Positions 48,055 through 56,657 of a DNA stretch of 64,000 nt are shown one piece after another. The stretch spans positions 231,669 through 295,668 of the forward strand of contig NZ_FOWR01000001.1 in the NCBI RefSeq assembly GCF_900115495.1, read 5' to 3'. Source of the DNA: Enterovibrio norvegicus DSM 15893. Its GTDB lineage: Bacteria > Pseudomonadota > Gammaproteobacteria > Enterobacterales > Vibrionaceae. Each line of letters starts with the position of its first letter. Positions within the stretch are counted from its first letter, which is position 1. The translations under genes were made by a program, and so were the position numbers. The notes under the pieces are model-generated. The model searched no databases. It saw nothing but the letters and a program-made list of their open reading frames with translations, and was not told the origin of the DNA.

Positions 48055-48579
48055 TTAAGCCAAGGTATTTACCGCATCTTGAAGCTGTGCTTTTAGCTCG
48101 TCGTTGCGCATTGTTTGCGTTTCTATGTCGAAGTTATCATAGAAACTTGGCACAGAAAGCGAGCCTTTCACCTCTGCGGCAAAGTAAGGGGCTGAACCGA
48201 CAGCGCCTTGAAGCACAGAACTTGCGCCGCCAGGGCCTGGTGATGTTGCAAGGAATACCACAGGCTTGCCTTGGAACACTTTCATGTCGATGCGTGATGT
48301 CCAGTCGAACACGTTCTTGTAGGCCGCGGTGTAAGAACCATTGTGCTCAGCAAAAGAGATGATGATGGCATCTGCGTCGCCAATTTTTGCAAAGAATGCT
48401 TTTGCTTGTTCAGGCTGACCCAATTCCGCTTCGCGGTCTGAGCTGTAGATGGGCATTTCAAAATCGTTCAAATCGAGCGTTTCTACTTCCGCACCTTCAA
48501 CAAGGTTTGCTGCATAAACCGCCAATTGTTTGTTGATTGATTGAGAGCTGTTGCTTGCGCCAAATGCTAATACTTTCAT
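48055..48579 (-). CDS. NADPH-dependent FMN reductase family protein
   Basis: 174 residues with a flavodoxin-like fold. The phosphate-binding loop GASNSSQSINKQLA is at the N-terminus, AEHNGSYTAAYKNVFDW forms the middle flavin loop, and PVVFLATSPGPGGASSVLQ a later one. Such enzymes reduce flavins, quinones or azo compounds at the expense of NAD(P)H. It is divergent from a LysR gene, a usual regulator-target pair. No specific substrate can be named. Confidence 0.9.
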   Translation of the reverse strand: MKVLAFGASNSSQSINKQLAVYAANLVEGAEVETLDLNDFEMPIYSSDREAELGQPEQAKAFFAKIGDADAIIISFAEHNGSYTAAYKNVFDWTSRIDMKVFQGKPVVFLATSPGPGGASSVLQGAVGSAPYFAAEVKGSLSVPSFYDNFDIETQTMRNDELKAQLQDAVNTLA

Positions 48580-48780
48580 TGTGTTTTCCTCTAAGAATTC
48601 GTGTTTTTCTCGCCAAGTGGCGTCAGGTCATAAGCCAGTGAGTTTGGTTGACGTCTTATGTCTTGAGGTCACTATAGATATATTCCATACGAAAATTAAT
48701 AGTGTTTTTGAAGAATGATTGTTTCCATATGACATGTAATTGCTTATGCTTTATTTCTGGTACGGCTTGAGACGTTAGAG

Positions 48781-49680
48781 ATGAACACACAATTGCTTGA
48801 TGGAATGGTGATATTTCGAGAGGTGATGAAGTACGGCAGTTTTACCAAAGCCGCTGATCGCACGGGGCATTCAACGTCCTATATAAGCAAAGAAATTAAT
48901 AAGCTGGAAGAACGTTTGGGTGTGCGCCTTTTACATCGAACAACACGTTCATTGAGTCTAACGCCGGAAGGTGAGTTGTATTACGAGCAGTGCCGTCAGA
49001 TTGTTCAGGATGCAGAAGAGCTCGAAAACGCCATGCTGGGCCGTCAGGTTACGCCCAAGGGAAACCTAAAAATAAGCTGCCCAACCAGTTTTGGTTTGAC
49101 GCGCTTAGCGCCTCTTTTGCGGGGCTTTGCCGATGCATACCCTGACATCACGCTAAACATTGAACTTAATGATCGAAAAGTTGACTTGGTGGCGGAAGGG
49201 TTTGATATCGCTGTGCGCGCTTCACAGGCACTCGATGATTCAAGCTTGATTAGCCGTAAAATTCACTCGTCACACGCGGTGACGATCGCTTCACCGGCTT
49301 ATCTCGAAAAGCATGGATTCCCGACGCATCCCAAAGAGCTCGTTAATCATAAGGTCATCAGCTACAGCAACATCCCGTCTTACAATACATGGCGTTATAA
49401 AGATCATGATGGCAGTGCGATTGATGTGGAACTGGAAAGCTTTGTTGTGAGTAACAGTTCGCAGTTAGAGCTTTTATTGTGCATTTCTGGCGAAGGCATA
49501 ACACGTATGCCGCTGTTCAACTTAAATGGTGAGATTGATTCTGGCGAGCTAGTGGAATTGTTTACTGATTTTCCGCGCACCAGTATTGATGTGTTTATTG
49601 TTTATCCAAGCCGTAAACATATGTCCTCGAAGGTACGCTGTTTCATCGATTTTCTTATTGACGCTATGGACGAGCAATAG
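48781..49680 (+). CDS. LysR-family transcriptional regulator
   Basis: 299 residues, full length. The winged HTH lies at about 5-65 (GSFTKAADRTGHSTSYISKE, then RLLHRTTRSLSLTPEG). The effector domain follows with ISCPTSFGLTRLAPLLRGF and DIAVRASQALDDSSLI. It is divergent from the NADPH-FMN reductase gene across 200 bp and probably regulates it. Sequence style is that of the CrgA/AaeR-like subgroup. Confidence 0.92.
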   Translation: MNTQLLDGMVIFREVMKYGSFTKAADRTGHSTSYISKEINKLEERLGVRLLHRTTRSLSLTPEGELYYEQCRQIVQDAEELENAMLGRQVTPKGNLKISCPTSFGLTRLAPLLRGFADAYPDITLNIELNDRKVDLVAEGFDIAVRASQALDDSSLISRKIHSSHAVTIASPAYLEKHGFPTHPKELVNHKVISYSNIPSYNTWRYKDHDGSAIDVELESFVVSNSSQLELLLCISGEGITRMPLFNLNGEIDSGELVELFTDFPRTSIDVFIVYPSRKHMSSKVRCFIDFLIDAMDEQ

Positions 49681-49746
49681 AGCCAATGATCCTTGTTGCA
49701 TGGCGCTTAGCGCCGGCTCCTTATTTAGGACGGGACACATCAATAG

Positions 49747-49775
49747 AAAAAGCCCCAAGAAGGGGCTTTTTTGCG
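49747..49775. terminator. Terminator between the LysR and TDT genes
   Basis: AAAAGCCCC pairs with GGGGCTTTTT around AAGAA (49757-49761), with a T-run on the plus side and T's on the opposite strand from the A-run. Confidence 0.88.
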
Positions 49776-49798
49776 TTCTAATGGCTATATGCTTTTTG

Positions 49799-50749
49799 CT
49801 ATTTGCCGAAACCGTAATGTCGTATGTAACCCACGCTAACCCAAGCGACAAGCAGAGTTGCAACGGTTAGCTCTGCCAATCCCAGCCGTTCGAGCCATGC
49901 CCAGTGCGCATGATCTTTCTCAAGCCATATTGTGAGTCGTTCCATGGCGACGGCGCTGATCACTGAAGGGAAGGTCAGTGCCGCGATCGTCGGCTGAAAA
50001 GGTTCTTTTAATAAGTCGACATAACACAGATAGACAAAGAGCGTCATCATGATCCCAACGCCGGCAAGCGCGCCCGCCAAGACTGGATCGGGGTTCGGTA
50101 AGTTAACCAAGTAGGCAGTGAGGGCAAGGTTAACGGGGGCTGCCATAATGGCGAGTACTGGACGACTGTTTTTCGGCAAGCTTTCTAAAAAGCACAGACG
50201 GTAAAGCACAAAGGGCAGCATGAAGAAGTATGCACCAATGCAAACGTGCGCCAGCAAGGCCGATTCATCGGTAAACCCTAGCTTCGGGGCGGCCAGCGTG
50301 CTGCTAATTAAGCCGACAGGGTACAAAAACCAGCTTGGGTAGATATTGCACTTCTCAAACGATTTGAACTGGTGAAAGAAGAAGTAACAAGCCATGAAGA
50401 CGTGCATTGTCATGGCGGGATACCAAATCATGGCTGCGGCTTTGGTATCAAATTCCGCAAGGAAGTCGGCCATCAATAGCAATGACATGGTCATTGGTGC
50501 CATGAGGCTGCCATAGAGAGGATCCCGAAGATCTTGTAAAAAGCGTTTAGGTTCGAAGGCGTATTTCAGCCACACAGGCGCGATTAAGAAAATGCCAATG
50601 ACCGATAAGAGCGGGCGCGTGAGTTCCCCTGTCGGAGGATGGTAAAGCGTCCATGCGACGCCGAGGCCAAAAAATGCCATCGCGAGAGAAGACTGTGCGG
50701 TTGGCACAAATCGAAAAGGGGAGCGAAAAACGGAAAGTTCAGTATCCAT
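49799..50749 (-). CDS. TDT-family (TehA/SLAC1-like) membrane transporter
   Basis: 316 residues from MDTELSVFRSPFRFVP; the frame extends further up, but that part has no family similarity. About ten hydrophobic helices. FRFVPTAQSSLAMAFFGLGVAW, YGSLMAPMTMSLLLMADFL, WYPAMTMHVFMACYFF and PSWFLYPVGLISSTLAAPKLG match the tellurite-resistance/dicarboxylate transporter family. Members export or pass anions (C4-dicarboxylates, chloride, nitrate). Substrate unknown; no neighbouring gene is informative. Confidence 0.85.
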   Translation of the reverse strand: MDTELSVFRSPFRFVPTAQSSLAMAFFGLGVAWTLYHPPTGELTRPLLSVIGIFLIAPVWLKYAFEPKRFLQDLRDPLYGSLMAPMTMSLLLMADFLAEFDTKAAAMIWYPAMTMHVFMACYFFFHQFKSFEKCNIYPSWFLYPVGLISSTLAAPKLGFTDESALLAHVCIGAYFFMLPFVLYRLCFLESLPKNSRPVLAIMAAPVNLALTAYLVNLPNPDPVLAGALAGVGIMMTLFVYLCYVDLLKEPFQPTIAALTFPSVISAVAMERLTIWLEKDHAHWAWLERLGLAELTVATLLVAWVSVGYIRHYGFGK

Positions 50750-51344
50750 GACTATTTTAATGCTGTGTTTCGAGCGGCCATTATACGTGCGGTTTTGAAC
50801 AATTAAGAATGTCGATCCGACCTTAATTAATGATTTTAAACCGTATGTGTGATGAAGACACAAGAGCGATGCGTAAAACCCACATTATGCAACGAACGCA
50901 AAGCATAATCCCTGCCGACATTATGTGATGATGTTAACAAATTGTTGTTTACGGAAACTAGGTCACATTCATAGAAATGAGATGTGGAAGGGGTAAAAGA
51001 GCGGCCTATACTCAAGATGCACCCAAAGAGAACCTTATGACGAATAGAGGACTGAGCGACAACGCTACACATCATCGGGCAACAGAAAGCCGATGTGGAT
51101 TTGGGTTGCAAAACAATTTGGAGCGTTACATTAGCGTAGTAATACGCCACAGATAGAGATAAGACCTTGCTTTCTAACAACCCGTGATTTTTAAACTCGC
51201 GAGGTAACGGTGCTCAACGAAATGAGCAATGCAGGGCACGAAATATCGACGTAAAGCAATTTCACAGTATTTCTTTTAATCAATGTAGAATAATCAAAAA
51301 GCCACCCGCTAAGGTGGCTTTTTTCTTTGGAAATAAATAGAACA
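50750..51344. other. Intergenic region with a possible small ORF
   Basis: About 600 bp. It contains a plus-strand TATACT (51007-51012) and a 39-codon frame at 51037-51156 beginning MTNRGLSDNATHH. A 114-codon minus-strand frame (50836-51180) has no recognisable content. None is convincing as a gene. Confidence 0.4.
51301..51325. terminator. Terminator downstream of the S4 protein gene
   Basis: GCCACC (51301-51306) and GGTGGC (51313-51318) around CGCTAA. A T-run follows on each strand, so it works in both directions. Confidence 0.88.
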
Positions 51345-51815
51345 TCAGAAAGAAATAGAACGTCGACCAGATGTGGAACGAGAGCGGGTGTCGGTATCTG
51401 ATTCTTTTGCAGGCTTTTCGCTTTGTTGGCTTTTGCCTTTGCTGTTAGATGCTGTTGCACTCAATCCGTTTTTCTTTGGTTGTTTTTTAGCAACAGGGGC
51501 CGGTGCAGATTGAGGCGCTGCTTCGTGGCTTTGCTTATTCTCACGCGCTAAACGTGGCTCTGTGGGTGCTGGTGGGGTATCACACAACAGCACGTAGAAC
51601 TCTTCATTAAAAGCAATCACATCGCCGTCGTAAATCTTGCAACGTTTACGCGTTTCTAGTTCGCCATTCACAATCACGTAGCCTTCAGCGATAGCATGTT
51701 TTGCTTCGCCGCCGCCACTGACTGCATTCGCCAGTTTAAGCACTTTGTAGAGTTCGACAGGTTGAGAGCTTACTTCGATGCCGATCGCTTCAACTTCAAA
51801 TTCTTCGTGTGTCAT
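51345..51815 (-). CDS. S4-domain RNA-binding protein (YbcJ-like) with basic low-complexity tail
   Basis: 156 residues. Residues about 15-75 form an S4 domain (VELYKVLKLANAVSGGGEAK, EGYVIVNGELETRKRCKIYD) like the small ribosome-associated YbcJ/RqcP type. The remaining half is rich in Pro, Ala, Lys, Ser and Arg and is probably disordered, ending RSRSTSGRRSISF. The tail is unusual for YbcJ proteins (about 70 residues) and may add RNA affinity. Function in ribosome or RNA metabolism is inferred from the domain. Confidence 0.85.
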   Translation of the reverse strand: MTHEEFEVEAIGIEVSSQPVELYKVLKLANAVSGGGEAKHAIAEGYVIVNGELETRKRCKIYDGDVIAFNEEFYVLLCDTPPAPTEPRLARENKQSHEAAPQSAPAPVAKKQPKKNGLSATASNSKGKSQQSEKPAKESDTDTRSRSTSGRRSISF

Positions 51816-52106
51816 GTCTGTATGTCTCTATCACTATTTCGAGGCAGTGTAACTGAACATGCATTTCGACACTACGAATAGTGGCGTGTGTGCTCACCAA
51901 AAGTCGGTGAAATTGAATAAATCGTTTAAATTTCAGTCATTAAGTGCGTTGGTGCATATGATCTGTGATCTGTACAACATAGATTCGGCGAGAATCACTT
52001 GAAAGTTGAAACCTAATGTAATAAAAATGGTCGTAACGTGACAGTTGATTAAAAACCAATCTAATTAACGCTGTCGCTTGTGCTGCTTCTTTAAAGCACA
52101 TGGAGA

Positions 52107-52130
52107 AGAGGTCCTCTACAAAAAAAGAGG
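52107..52130 (+). other. Short palindrome and repeat in the leader of the 25-residue ORF
   Basis: AGAGGTCCTCT (52107-52117) is a perfect palindrome. AGAGG recurs at 52126-52130 and again in the ribosome binding site of the small ORF at 52252-52256, each time after an A-run. The CCTCT could therefore pair with any of the three. A switch-like leader is a speculation. Confidence 0.3.
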
Positions 52131-52261
52131 AAGTTAGCCAGCTAATGGCATCCGTGTTTTAGGAGGCAGGTTTATCAACTCAGGAATGTAATGTCGTTTT
52201 GTGATTCATCAAGGTGAACGCGAAATTACGCATTTTAACCTGATAAAAAAAAGAGGTGTTT

Positions 52262-52339
52262 ATGAGTAACAAAAGCAGACGCCTGTGGTTCTACCATCAA
52301 AATAGACCACAAACCACGCGTCCACTAAAAATGCGCTAG
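52262..52339 (+). CDS. Candidate 25-residue basic small protein or leader peptide
   Basis: The frame reads MSNKSRRLWFYHQNRPQTTR then PLKMR and TAG. AGAGGTG lies six bases before the ATG, a stronger ribosome binding site than many genes here have. The peptide is very basic (six Arg, two Lys) with one run of aromatic residues (Trp-Phe-Tyr-His). It sits in an otherwise empty 750-bp gap, and 11 bases after its stop a 9-bp hairpin begins. It may be a free small protein, a stalling leader peptide or an accident. No family recognised. Confidence 0.45.
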   Translation: MSNKSRRLWFYHQNRPQTTRPLKMR

Positions 52340-52350
52340 TCGCAACAAAT

Positions 52351-52377
52351 CCAGAAACGTCGCTACGGCGTTTCTGG
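52351..52377 (+). terminator. Hairpin after the 25-residue ORF
   Basis: CCAGAAACG (52351-52359) pairs perfectly with CGTTTCTGG (52369-52377) across a 9-base loop. Only TTGTAAT follows, so termination would be weak; it could be an attenuator or stability element. Confidence 0.5.
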
Positions 52378-52564
52378 TTGTAATACCTTCCTTCAAGTGT
52401 CATCTCCTTACCTTGTTTACCTAATCTCAGACTTCACCCGAAAAATTGGGGTAACTGTCAGAAAAACCGTTGTAAATCCGTATTATCCTGCACAAAGTGG
52501 CTACAATTTAGTCTATACAGCTCGTTGAGCGTGGACGTAAAAAGTAAGACTCAGGAGATAGTCG

Positions 52565-52864
52565 ATGAACGTATTGTCGTGGGAGAATATTTCAAAGCTA
52601 GAGGGCCAATCTGTCCAGCTGATCGATGGCGCAGAAAATGAGTACGAAGTGCTTGTTGAATCCGTCAACGAAGAAGAAGGGAACGGCACCACCATTGATG
52701 ATCGTCTCGTCGAACATTACACCATTGTACTCGTTGGTCCTGAGGATGCAGAGTTTCCTCAAGGCAACTATCTCATCTCTCACCATTCCATGGGTCAGCA
52801 AATTTTGTACATGATCCCTGCAAAGAACAATCACTACACCATTACGATGAACACGGAAGCATAA
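52565..52864 (+). CDS. DUF6916-type conserved hypothetical protein
   Basis: 99 residues, acidic. IVLVGPEDAEFPQGNYLISH and the end GQQILYMIPAKN fit the pattern seen in DUF6916 proteins (a hydrophobic strand, Gly-Pro, Leu/Phe-Pro-Gln-Gly-x-Tyr, then a hydrophobic C-terminus with Pro). Family members are small cytoplasmic proteins of unknown role, often near secreted tail-collar-like proteins, none of which are here. AGGAG precedes the ATG region (GACTCAGGAGATAGTCG). It is a single gene before modA. Confidence 0.65.
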   Translation: MNVLSWENISKLEGQSVQLIDGAENEYEVLVESVNEEEGNGTTIDDRLVEHYTIVLVGPEDAEFPQGNYLISHHSMGQQILYMIPAKNNHYTITMNTEA

Positions 52865-53093
52865 GCACCTCAACACCTCGTCACTACACCTACTCTCGTG
52901 AGCGTCTTGGGCTAATGGCTCGCTTAACTGATTGGGAAATGGTCAGGTTAACGGTGTGGTTGCGACAGAAGAATTTATCTGGTTATCTGCTCGCATTATC
53001 ATCAGACACATCAATAAAGGCTTGATTCGATACCTTTGTCGTATCGATCGTTGGTATGATGTGCTTCTCAATCGCGCTTTTTATAGGGAATTC

Positions 53094-53900
53094 ATGCAAC
53101 GCACGTTTCGCGTCATTGTCAGCACATTCTTCTTATTGTTTTCACTGCTGCTTTCGCCTTTTTCTCATGCCAATGAAAGAGAAAGGGTGCTCGTTTTTGC
53201 TGCTTCTTCGATGACAACGGCGTTAGACCAGATTGCTCAGGCCTACCGGAAACAAACTGAACGTACTGTTATTTTGTCTTATGCATCCTCTTCTGCACTT
53301 GCTCGGCAACTCGCTTATGGCGCACCAGCAGACATCTATGTCTCCGCAAACGAAAAGTGGATGAATTACGCCGTCGACCAAGCGGTGATTAACGCCAATA
53401 CATTATCTCCGTGGGTCAGCAATGCATTGGTTGTTGTCAGTGCCCGAGATGATATTTCTCAGGTCAACCTTGATGAAGCGTCTTTCCTTCATGCTATTGG
53501 TAATGCGCGTATGGCTATCGCAGACCCAACGCACGTGCCTGCCGGTATTTACGCAAAAGAGTCGCTCGAAAACCTTCAGCTATGGTCGGTGTTAGCGAAT
53601 AAATTGGCTTACTCAAACAGTGTGCGCGCTGCGTTGGCGTTGGTAGAGCGTAAAGAAGCGCCCATTGGCATTGTTTATCGTTCAGATGCGATTGCATCAA
53701 AGGCCGTACATGTTGTTGCTGATGTGCCTGATACGTCCCATGCACCTATTATCTTTCCGAAAGCGATGACTAAAGACGCGTCTGAAGCTGCGGCGCAGTT
53801 TTTTGATTTTCTGTCTTCAGATGACGCACACCGTATTCTGGCAGAGCAGGGTTTCAACCTTGTGTCATCCTCGCTATCCGATCAGGAAATCTCGAAATGA
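53094..53900 (+). CDS. modA: Molybdate ABC transporter, substrate-binding protein
   Basis: 268 residues from MQRTFRVIVSTFFLLFS at 53094 (AGGGA upstream); a longer frame adds 54 unsupported residues. A signal peptide ends near SHA. The mature domain has VLVFAASSMTTALDQIAQAY, SYASSSALARQLAYGAPADIYVSA and VPAGIYAKESL, which line the oxyanion pocket in ModA. It binds molybdate (or tungstate) in the periplasm. First gene of modABC. Confidence 0.95.
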   Translation: MQRTFRVIVSTFFLLFSLLLSPFSHANERERVLVFAASSMTTALDQIAQAYRKQTERTVILSYASSSALARQLAYGAPADIYVSANEKWMNYAVDQAVINANTLSPWVSNALVVVSARDDISQVNLDEASFLHAIGNARMAIADPTHVPAGIYAKESLENLQLWSVLANKLAYSNSVRAALALVERKEAPIGIVYRSDAIASKAVHVVADVPDTSHAPIIFPKAMTKDASEAAAQFFDFLSSDDAHRILAEQGFNLVSSSLSDQEISK

Positions 53901-53926
53901 ACCATCTATGGAGTAATGTTTAACGC

Positions 53927-54619
53927 ATGTTGTTAACTCCTCTCGAATGGCAAGCCCTCGCGCTGAGCTTGAAAATATCCACGGTTGCCGTTGCTGCAAG
54001 TTTGCCACTTGGCATTGCCGTTGCTTGGTTGTTGGCGCGTAAACAATTCCCTGGTAAATCTGTTCTCGATGGTGTGATTCATTTGCCGTTGGTGCTGCCA
54101 CCTGTGGTCATTGGTTATCTATTGCTGGTGGTCATGGGGCGTCGTGGTGTCGTCGGGGAGTGGTTATACAATACGTTTGGCGTGTCATTTTCATTCAGTT
54201 GGAAAGGCGCAGCATTGGCGTCTGCCGTAGTTGCATTTCCCTTGCTGGTAAGGGCTATTCGCTTGTCGCTGGAATTGGTTGATCAGCGTCTTGAAGATGC
54301 GGCGAGAACCTTGGGTGCATCGCCATGGCGTGTGTTTTATTCGGTCACATTGCCATTGATTGCTCCCGGGATTTTGTCAGGTTTGGTGTTGGCGTTTGCC
54401 CGTAGTTTGGGCGAGTTTGGTGCAACCATTACGTTTGTTTCGAACATTCCCGGGGAAACGCAAACCATCCCATTGGCCATGTTCGCGTTTCTCGAAACCC
54501 CAGGCGCTGAAGAAAGTGTCGCGAGACTCTGTATTCTTTCGATAGTTATCGCATTACTGTCCTTGTTTGGTTCGGAATGGCTGAGTCGCCGAATGAAGAA
54601 AAGGATGGGCTTGTCATGA
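53927..54619 (+). CDS. modB: Molybdate ABC transporter, permease
   Basis: 230 residues, about five membrane helices. LPLVLPPVVIGYLLLVVMGR and the EAA loop EDAARTLGASPWRVFYSVTLPL, then GILSGLVLAFARSLGEFGATI, are typical ModB. The inner-membrane channel for molybdate. Its stop codon overlaps the modC start (ATGA). Confidence 0.95.
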   Translation: MLLTPLEWQALALSLKISTVAVAASLPLGIAVAWLLARKQFPGKSVLDGVIHLPLVLPPVVIGYLLLVVMGRRGVVGEWLYNTFGVSFSFSWKGAALASAVVAFPLLVRAIRLSLELVDQRLEDAARTLGASPWRVFYSVTLPLIAPGILSGLVLAFARSLGEFGATITFVSNIPGETQTIPLAMFAFLETPGAEESVARLCILSIVIALLSLFGSEWLSRRMKKRMGLS

Positions 54620-55722
54620 TCACCTTGAATTTTTCGTTAGCACTCGATAATTTTTCATTGTCATTAGACGAAACCATTCCATCGTCGGGGATTACTGCGA
54701 TTTTTGGCCGTTCTGGTGCGGGAAAAACATCGCTGATCAATGCGATAAGCGGGCTATCAGTGCCAGACACAGGCAAGATTTCGGTGGGTGACTCAACACT
54801 GTTTGATGCAGAAAAAAACATCAAACTGCCACCCGAAAAACGACGTATTGGGTATGTGTTTCAAGATGCACGTTTGTTTCCGCATATGTCAGTTGAGAAG
54901 AACCTGCGGTACGGGCAATCACGTGCGAATCCTTCAATGTTTGAAGAAATCACCCAGTTGCTTGGCATTGGAGAGTTACTTGCTCGCTACCCTCGAGATT
55001 TGTCGGGGGGCGAAAAACAGCGTGTGGCGATAGGGCGCGCATTGCTTTCTGAGCCTGAGCTTTTGATCATGGATGAACCCACCGCTTCTCTCGATGGTCC
55101 ACGCCGACAGGAGCTGATTTCCTATTTGCTTCGCCTGACGGAGTCGCTCTCTATTCCAATGATTTACGTCAGTCACAGTTTGGATGAAATCCTACAATTG
55201 GCTGATCATATGTTGCTGCTAAACAAAGGCAGGGTGATTGCCAATGGTTCACTGCATGACGTGTGGAGTTCAGAGCACATGCAGCCGTGGCTGTCGGTAA
55301 AAGAACAAAGCGCCTTGGTCACCGCCACAGTGGTAGGGACGCATCCGCGCTATGCAATGTCGAAACTCGATCTTGAAGGCGAAACATTGTGGGTTCCGGC
55401 CGTTGAGGCAGCGCTAGATTCTCGCCTGAGATTGCGTGTCTTTGCCAATGACATTTCGATAGTGAAAACACCTGCATCAGACACCAGTATTCGTAATGTG
55501 CTGCCATGTTCGATAGAGTCGGTAACCCGAACCAAGCAAGGTGAAATGTCGACAGGCTACTGCCAAGTGATGTTAAGGATTGGTAACGAGGTATTGATTG
55601 CCAATATCACTGAATGGGCGGCGGATGAGCTTACCTTATCAGCGGGTGAAAAAGTATTCGCTCAATTAAAAGGCATCAGCATCGCGAAAAGCGATTTGGC
55701 ACAGCATCATAGTAATTTTTAA
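54616..55722 (+). CDS. modC: Molybdate ABC transporter, ATPase
   Basis: 368 residues from MITLNFSLALDNFSL at 54616. Walker A is GRSGAGKTS, the Q-loop region GYVFQDARLFPHMSV, the signature LSGGEKQRVAIGRALL, and Walker B LLIMDEPTASL. The C-terminal part (about 295-360) is the TOBE/Mop domain that senses molybdate (LPCSIESVTRTKQGEM and following). It energises uptake through ModB. The molybdenum hydroxylase genes lie 4 kb downstream. Confidence 0.96.
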   Translation: MITLNFSLALDNFSLSLDETIPSSGITAIFGRSGAGKTSLINAISGLSVPDTGKISVGDSTLFDAEKNIKLPPEKRRIGYVFQDARLFPHMSVEKNLRYGQSRANPSMFEEITQLLGIGELLARYPRDLSGGEKQRVAIGRALLSEPELLIMDEPTASLDGPRRQELISYLLRLTESLSIPMIYVSHSLDEILQLADHMLLLNKGRVIANGSLHDVWSSEHMQPWLSVKEQSALVTATVVGTHPRYAMSKLDLEGETLWVPAVEAALDSRLRLRVFANDISIVKTPASDTSIRNVLPCSIESVTRTKQGEMSTGYCQVMLRIGNEVLIANITEWAADELTLSAGEKVFAQLKGISIAKSDLAQHHSNF

Positions 55723-55889
55723 CAAATTACTTGCATACTTTTCGTGAGTTTTCAGTAGAATCCTCGTTACCGTACACTGTGTGCAGTGTGCCGCAAACGT
55801 CCTAGAAATATATGTATAAGAAGTATTATCGTGAGCGAATTAGATACTCTATTTAGAGAACTTACTCGAGGTGAGTGCAGGGGGACTAA

Positions 55890-56324
55890 ATGTTTGGTTG
55901 GCTAAGCGGCTTGTTTGGCAAGGAAAAACTCAAGTCGACAGATTGGGTTAAAAAGCTCATGCATGCCAATAAAACGGGCAGTTACAGCAAGTACAAGGAA
56001 TACTACGATAAACACGTTGTGCGTATTCACAAAACGTATCACGCAGATTTTGTTCGGTTTGAGCGCTTCGCGAATCAAACCTATAAGAAGAATGATCAGC
56101 GTGCATTTCTAGCGATTAAAACCGCGATGTATGCGCATAAGCTAGGGCAAATTAAAGTAGCTGCATGTGTAACAGCGTCAGTGATTAACCTTAATAAAAG
56201 ATTGCTCGACAGTAAGCAGCTTCAAATTCACCCACGTTTGATGCGAGCTGCAACCGCGCTGCATAAGCAAATTATCGAAACACACGCGAATTCGAAATTG
56301 AAGAAGCGAAAAGAAAAAGCCTGA
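55890..56324 (+). CDS. Hypothetical basic protein
   Basis: 144 residues, strongly basic (Lys-rich), starting MFGWLSGLFGKEKLKSTDWVK with AGGGGG upstream. It appears all-helical, with HKTYHADFVRFERFANQTYK and a Lys-rich C-terminus KLKKRKEKA. No family recognised and no membrane segment. A 24-codon GTG frame (55831-55905, SELDTLFRELTRGE...) overlaps its start and could couple its translation. The terminator begins in its last codons. Confidence 0.7.
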   Translation: MFGWLSGLFGKEKLKSTDWVKKLMHANKTGSYSKYKEYYDKHVVRIHKTYHADFVRFERFANQTYKKNDQRAFLAIKTAMYAHKLGQIKVAACVTASVINLNKRLLDSKQLQIHPRLMRAATALHKQIIETHANSKLKKRKEKA

Positions 56325-56342
56325 TGAACCAGGCTTTTTTTA
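56314..56342 (+). terminator. Terminator after the hypothetical basic protein
   Basis: AAAAAGCCTG (56314-56323) pairs with CAGGCTTTTT (56330-56339) around ATGAAC; the stop codon is in the stem-loop. Confidence 0.9.
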
Positions 56343-56593
56343 TACGCAAATAACAGGCGTCTGTGGTGGTAAATCACGCTAACGTGTCACACTCAAGATT
56401 ATGCGTGATGTGAATACGCGCAATCTCTGCAACCCGCCAAGCATTCTATGACCGATATTTAGAGCTCTTTGAAATTCCGAATTCAGATAAGGGGATTTAT
56501 CACGATAGGCTGCCAATCGTGTCGTGTATAAGAGCATTTCAAACAACTTGGTTCGCAAAAACTTGAAGCAATAATGTTTAGTGTTCAAATAAA

Positions 56594-56609
56594 AGTGATG
56601 GCGATCACG
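56594..56609 (+). promoter_or_regulatory. CRP-like binding site upstream of the BCCT gene
   Basis: AGTGATGGCGATCACG matches the CRP consensus TGTGA-N6-TCACA in 8 of 10 fixed positions, and is about 49 bp before the ATG. A catabolite-control role is inferred. The rest of the 330-bp gap has no other recognisable feature. Confidence 0.55.
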
Positions 56610-56657
56610 TCGACAAGCTGCTAAAGTCCCGTCCCTCACGCATAATGTGAGAACACA

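Noticed and set aside
50836-51180. 114-codon minus-strand frame as a gene
   Set aside because: Composition is unlike a protein (rich in Cys, Ser, His without pattern), and there is no start signal or family match.
52932-53093. Extended N-terminus for modA
   Set aside because: The extra 54 residues precede a normal signal peptide, and the ATG at 53094 has a ribosome site.
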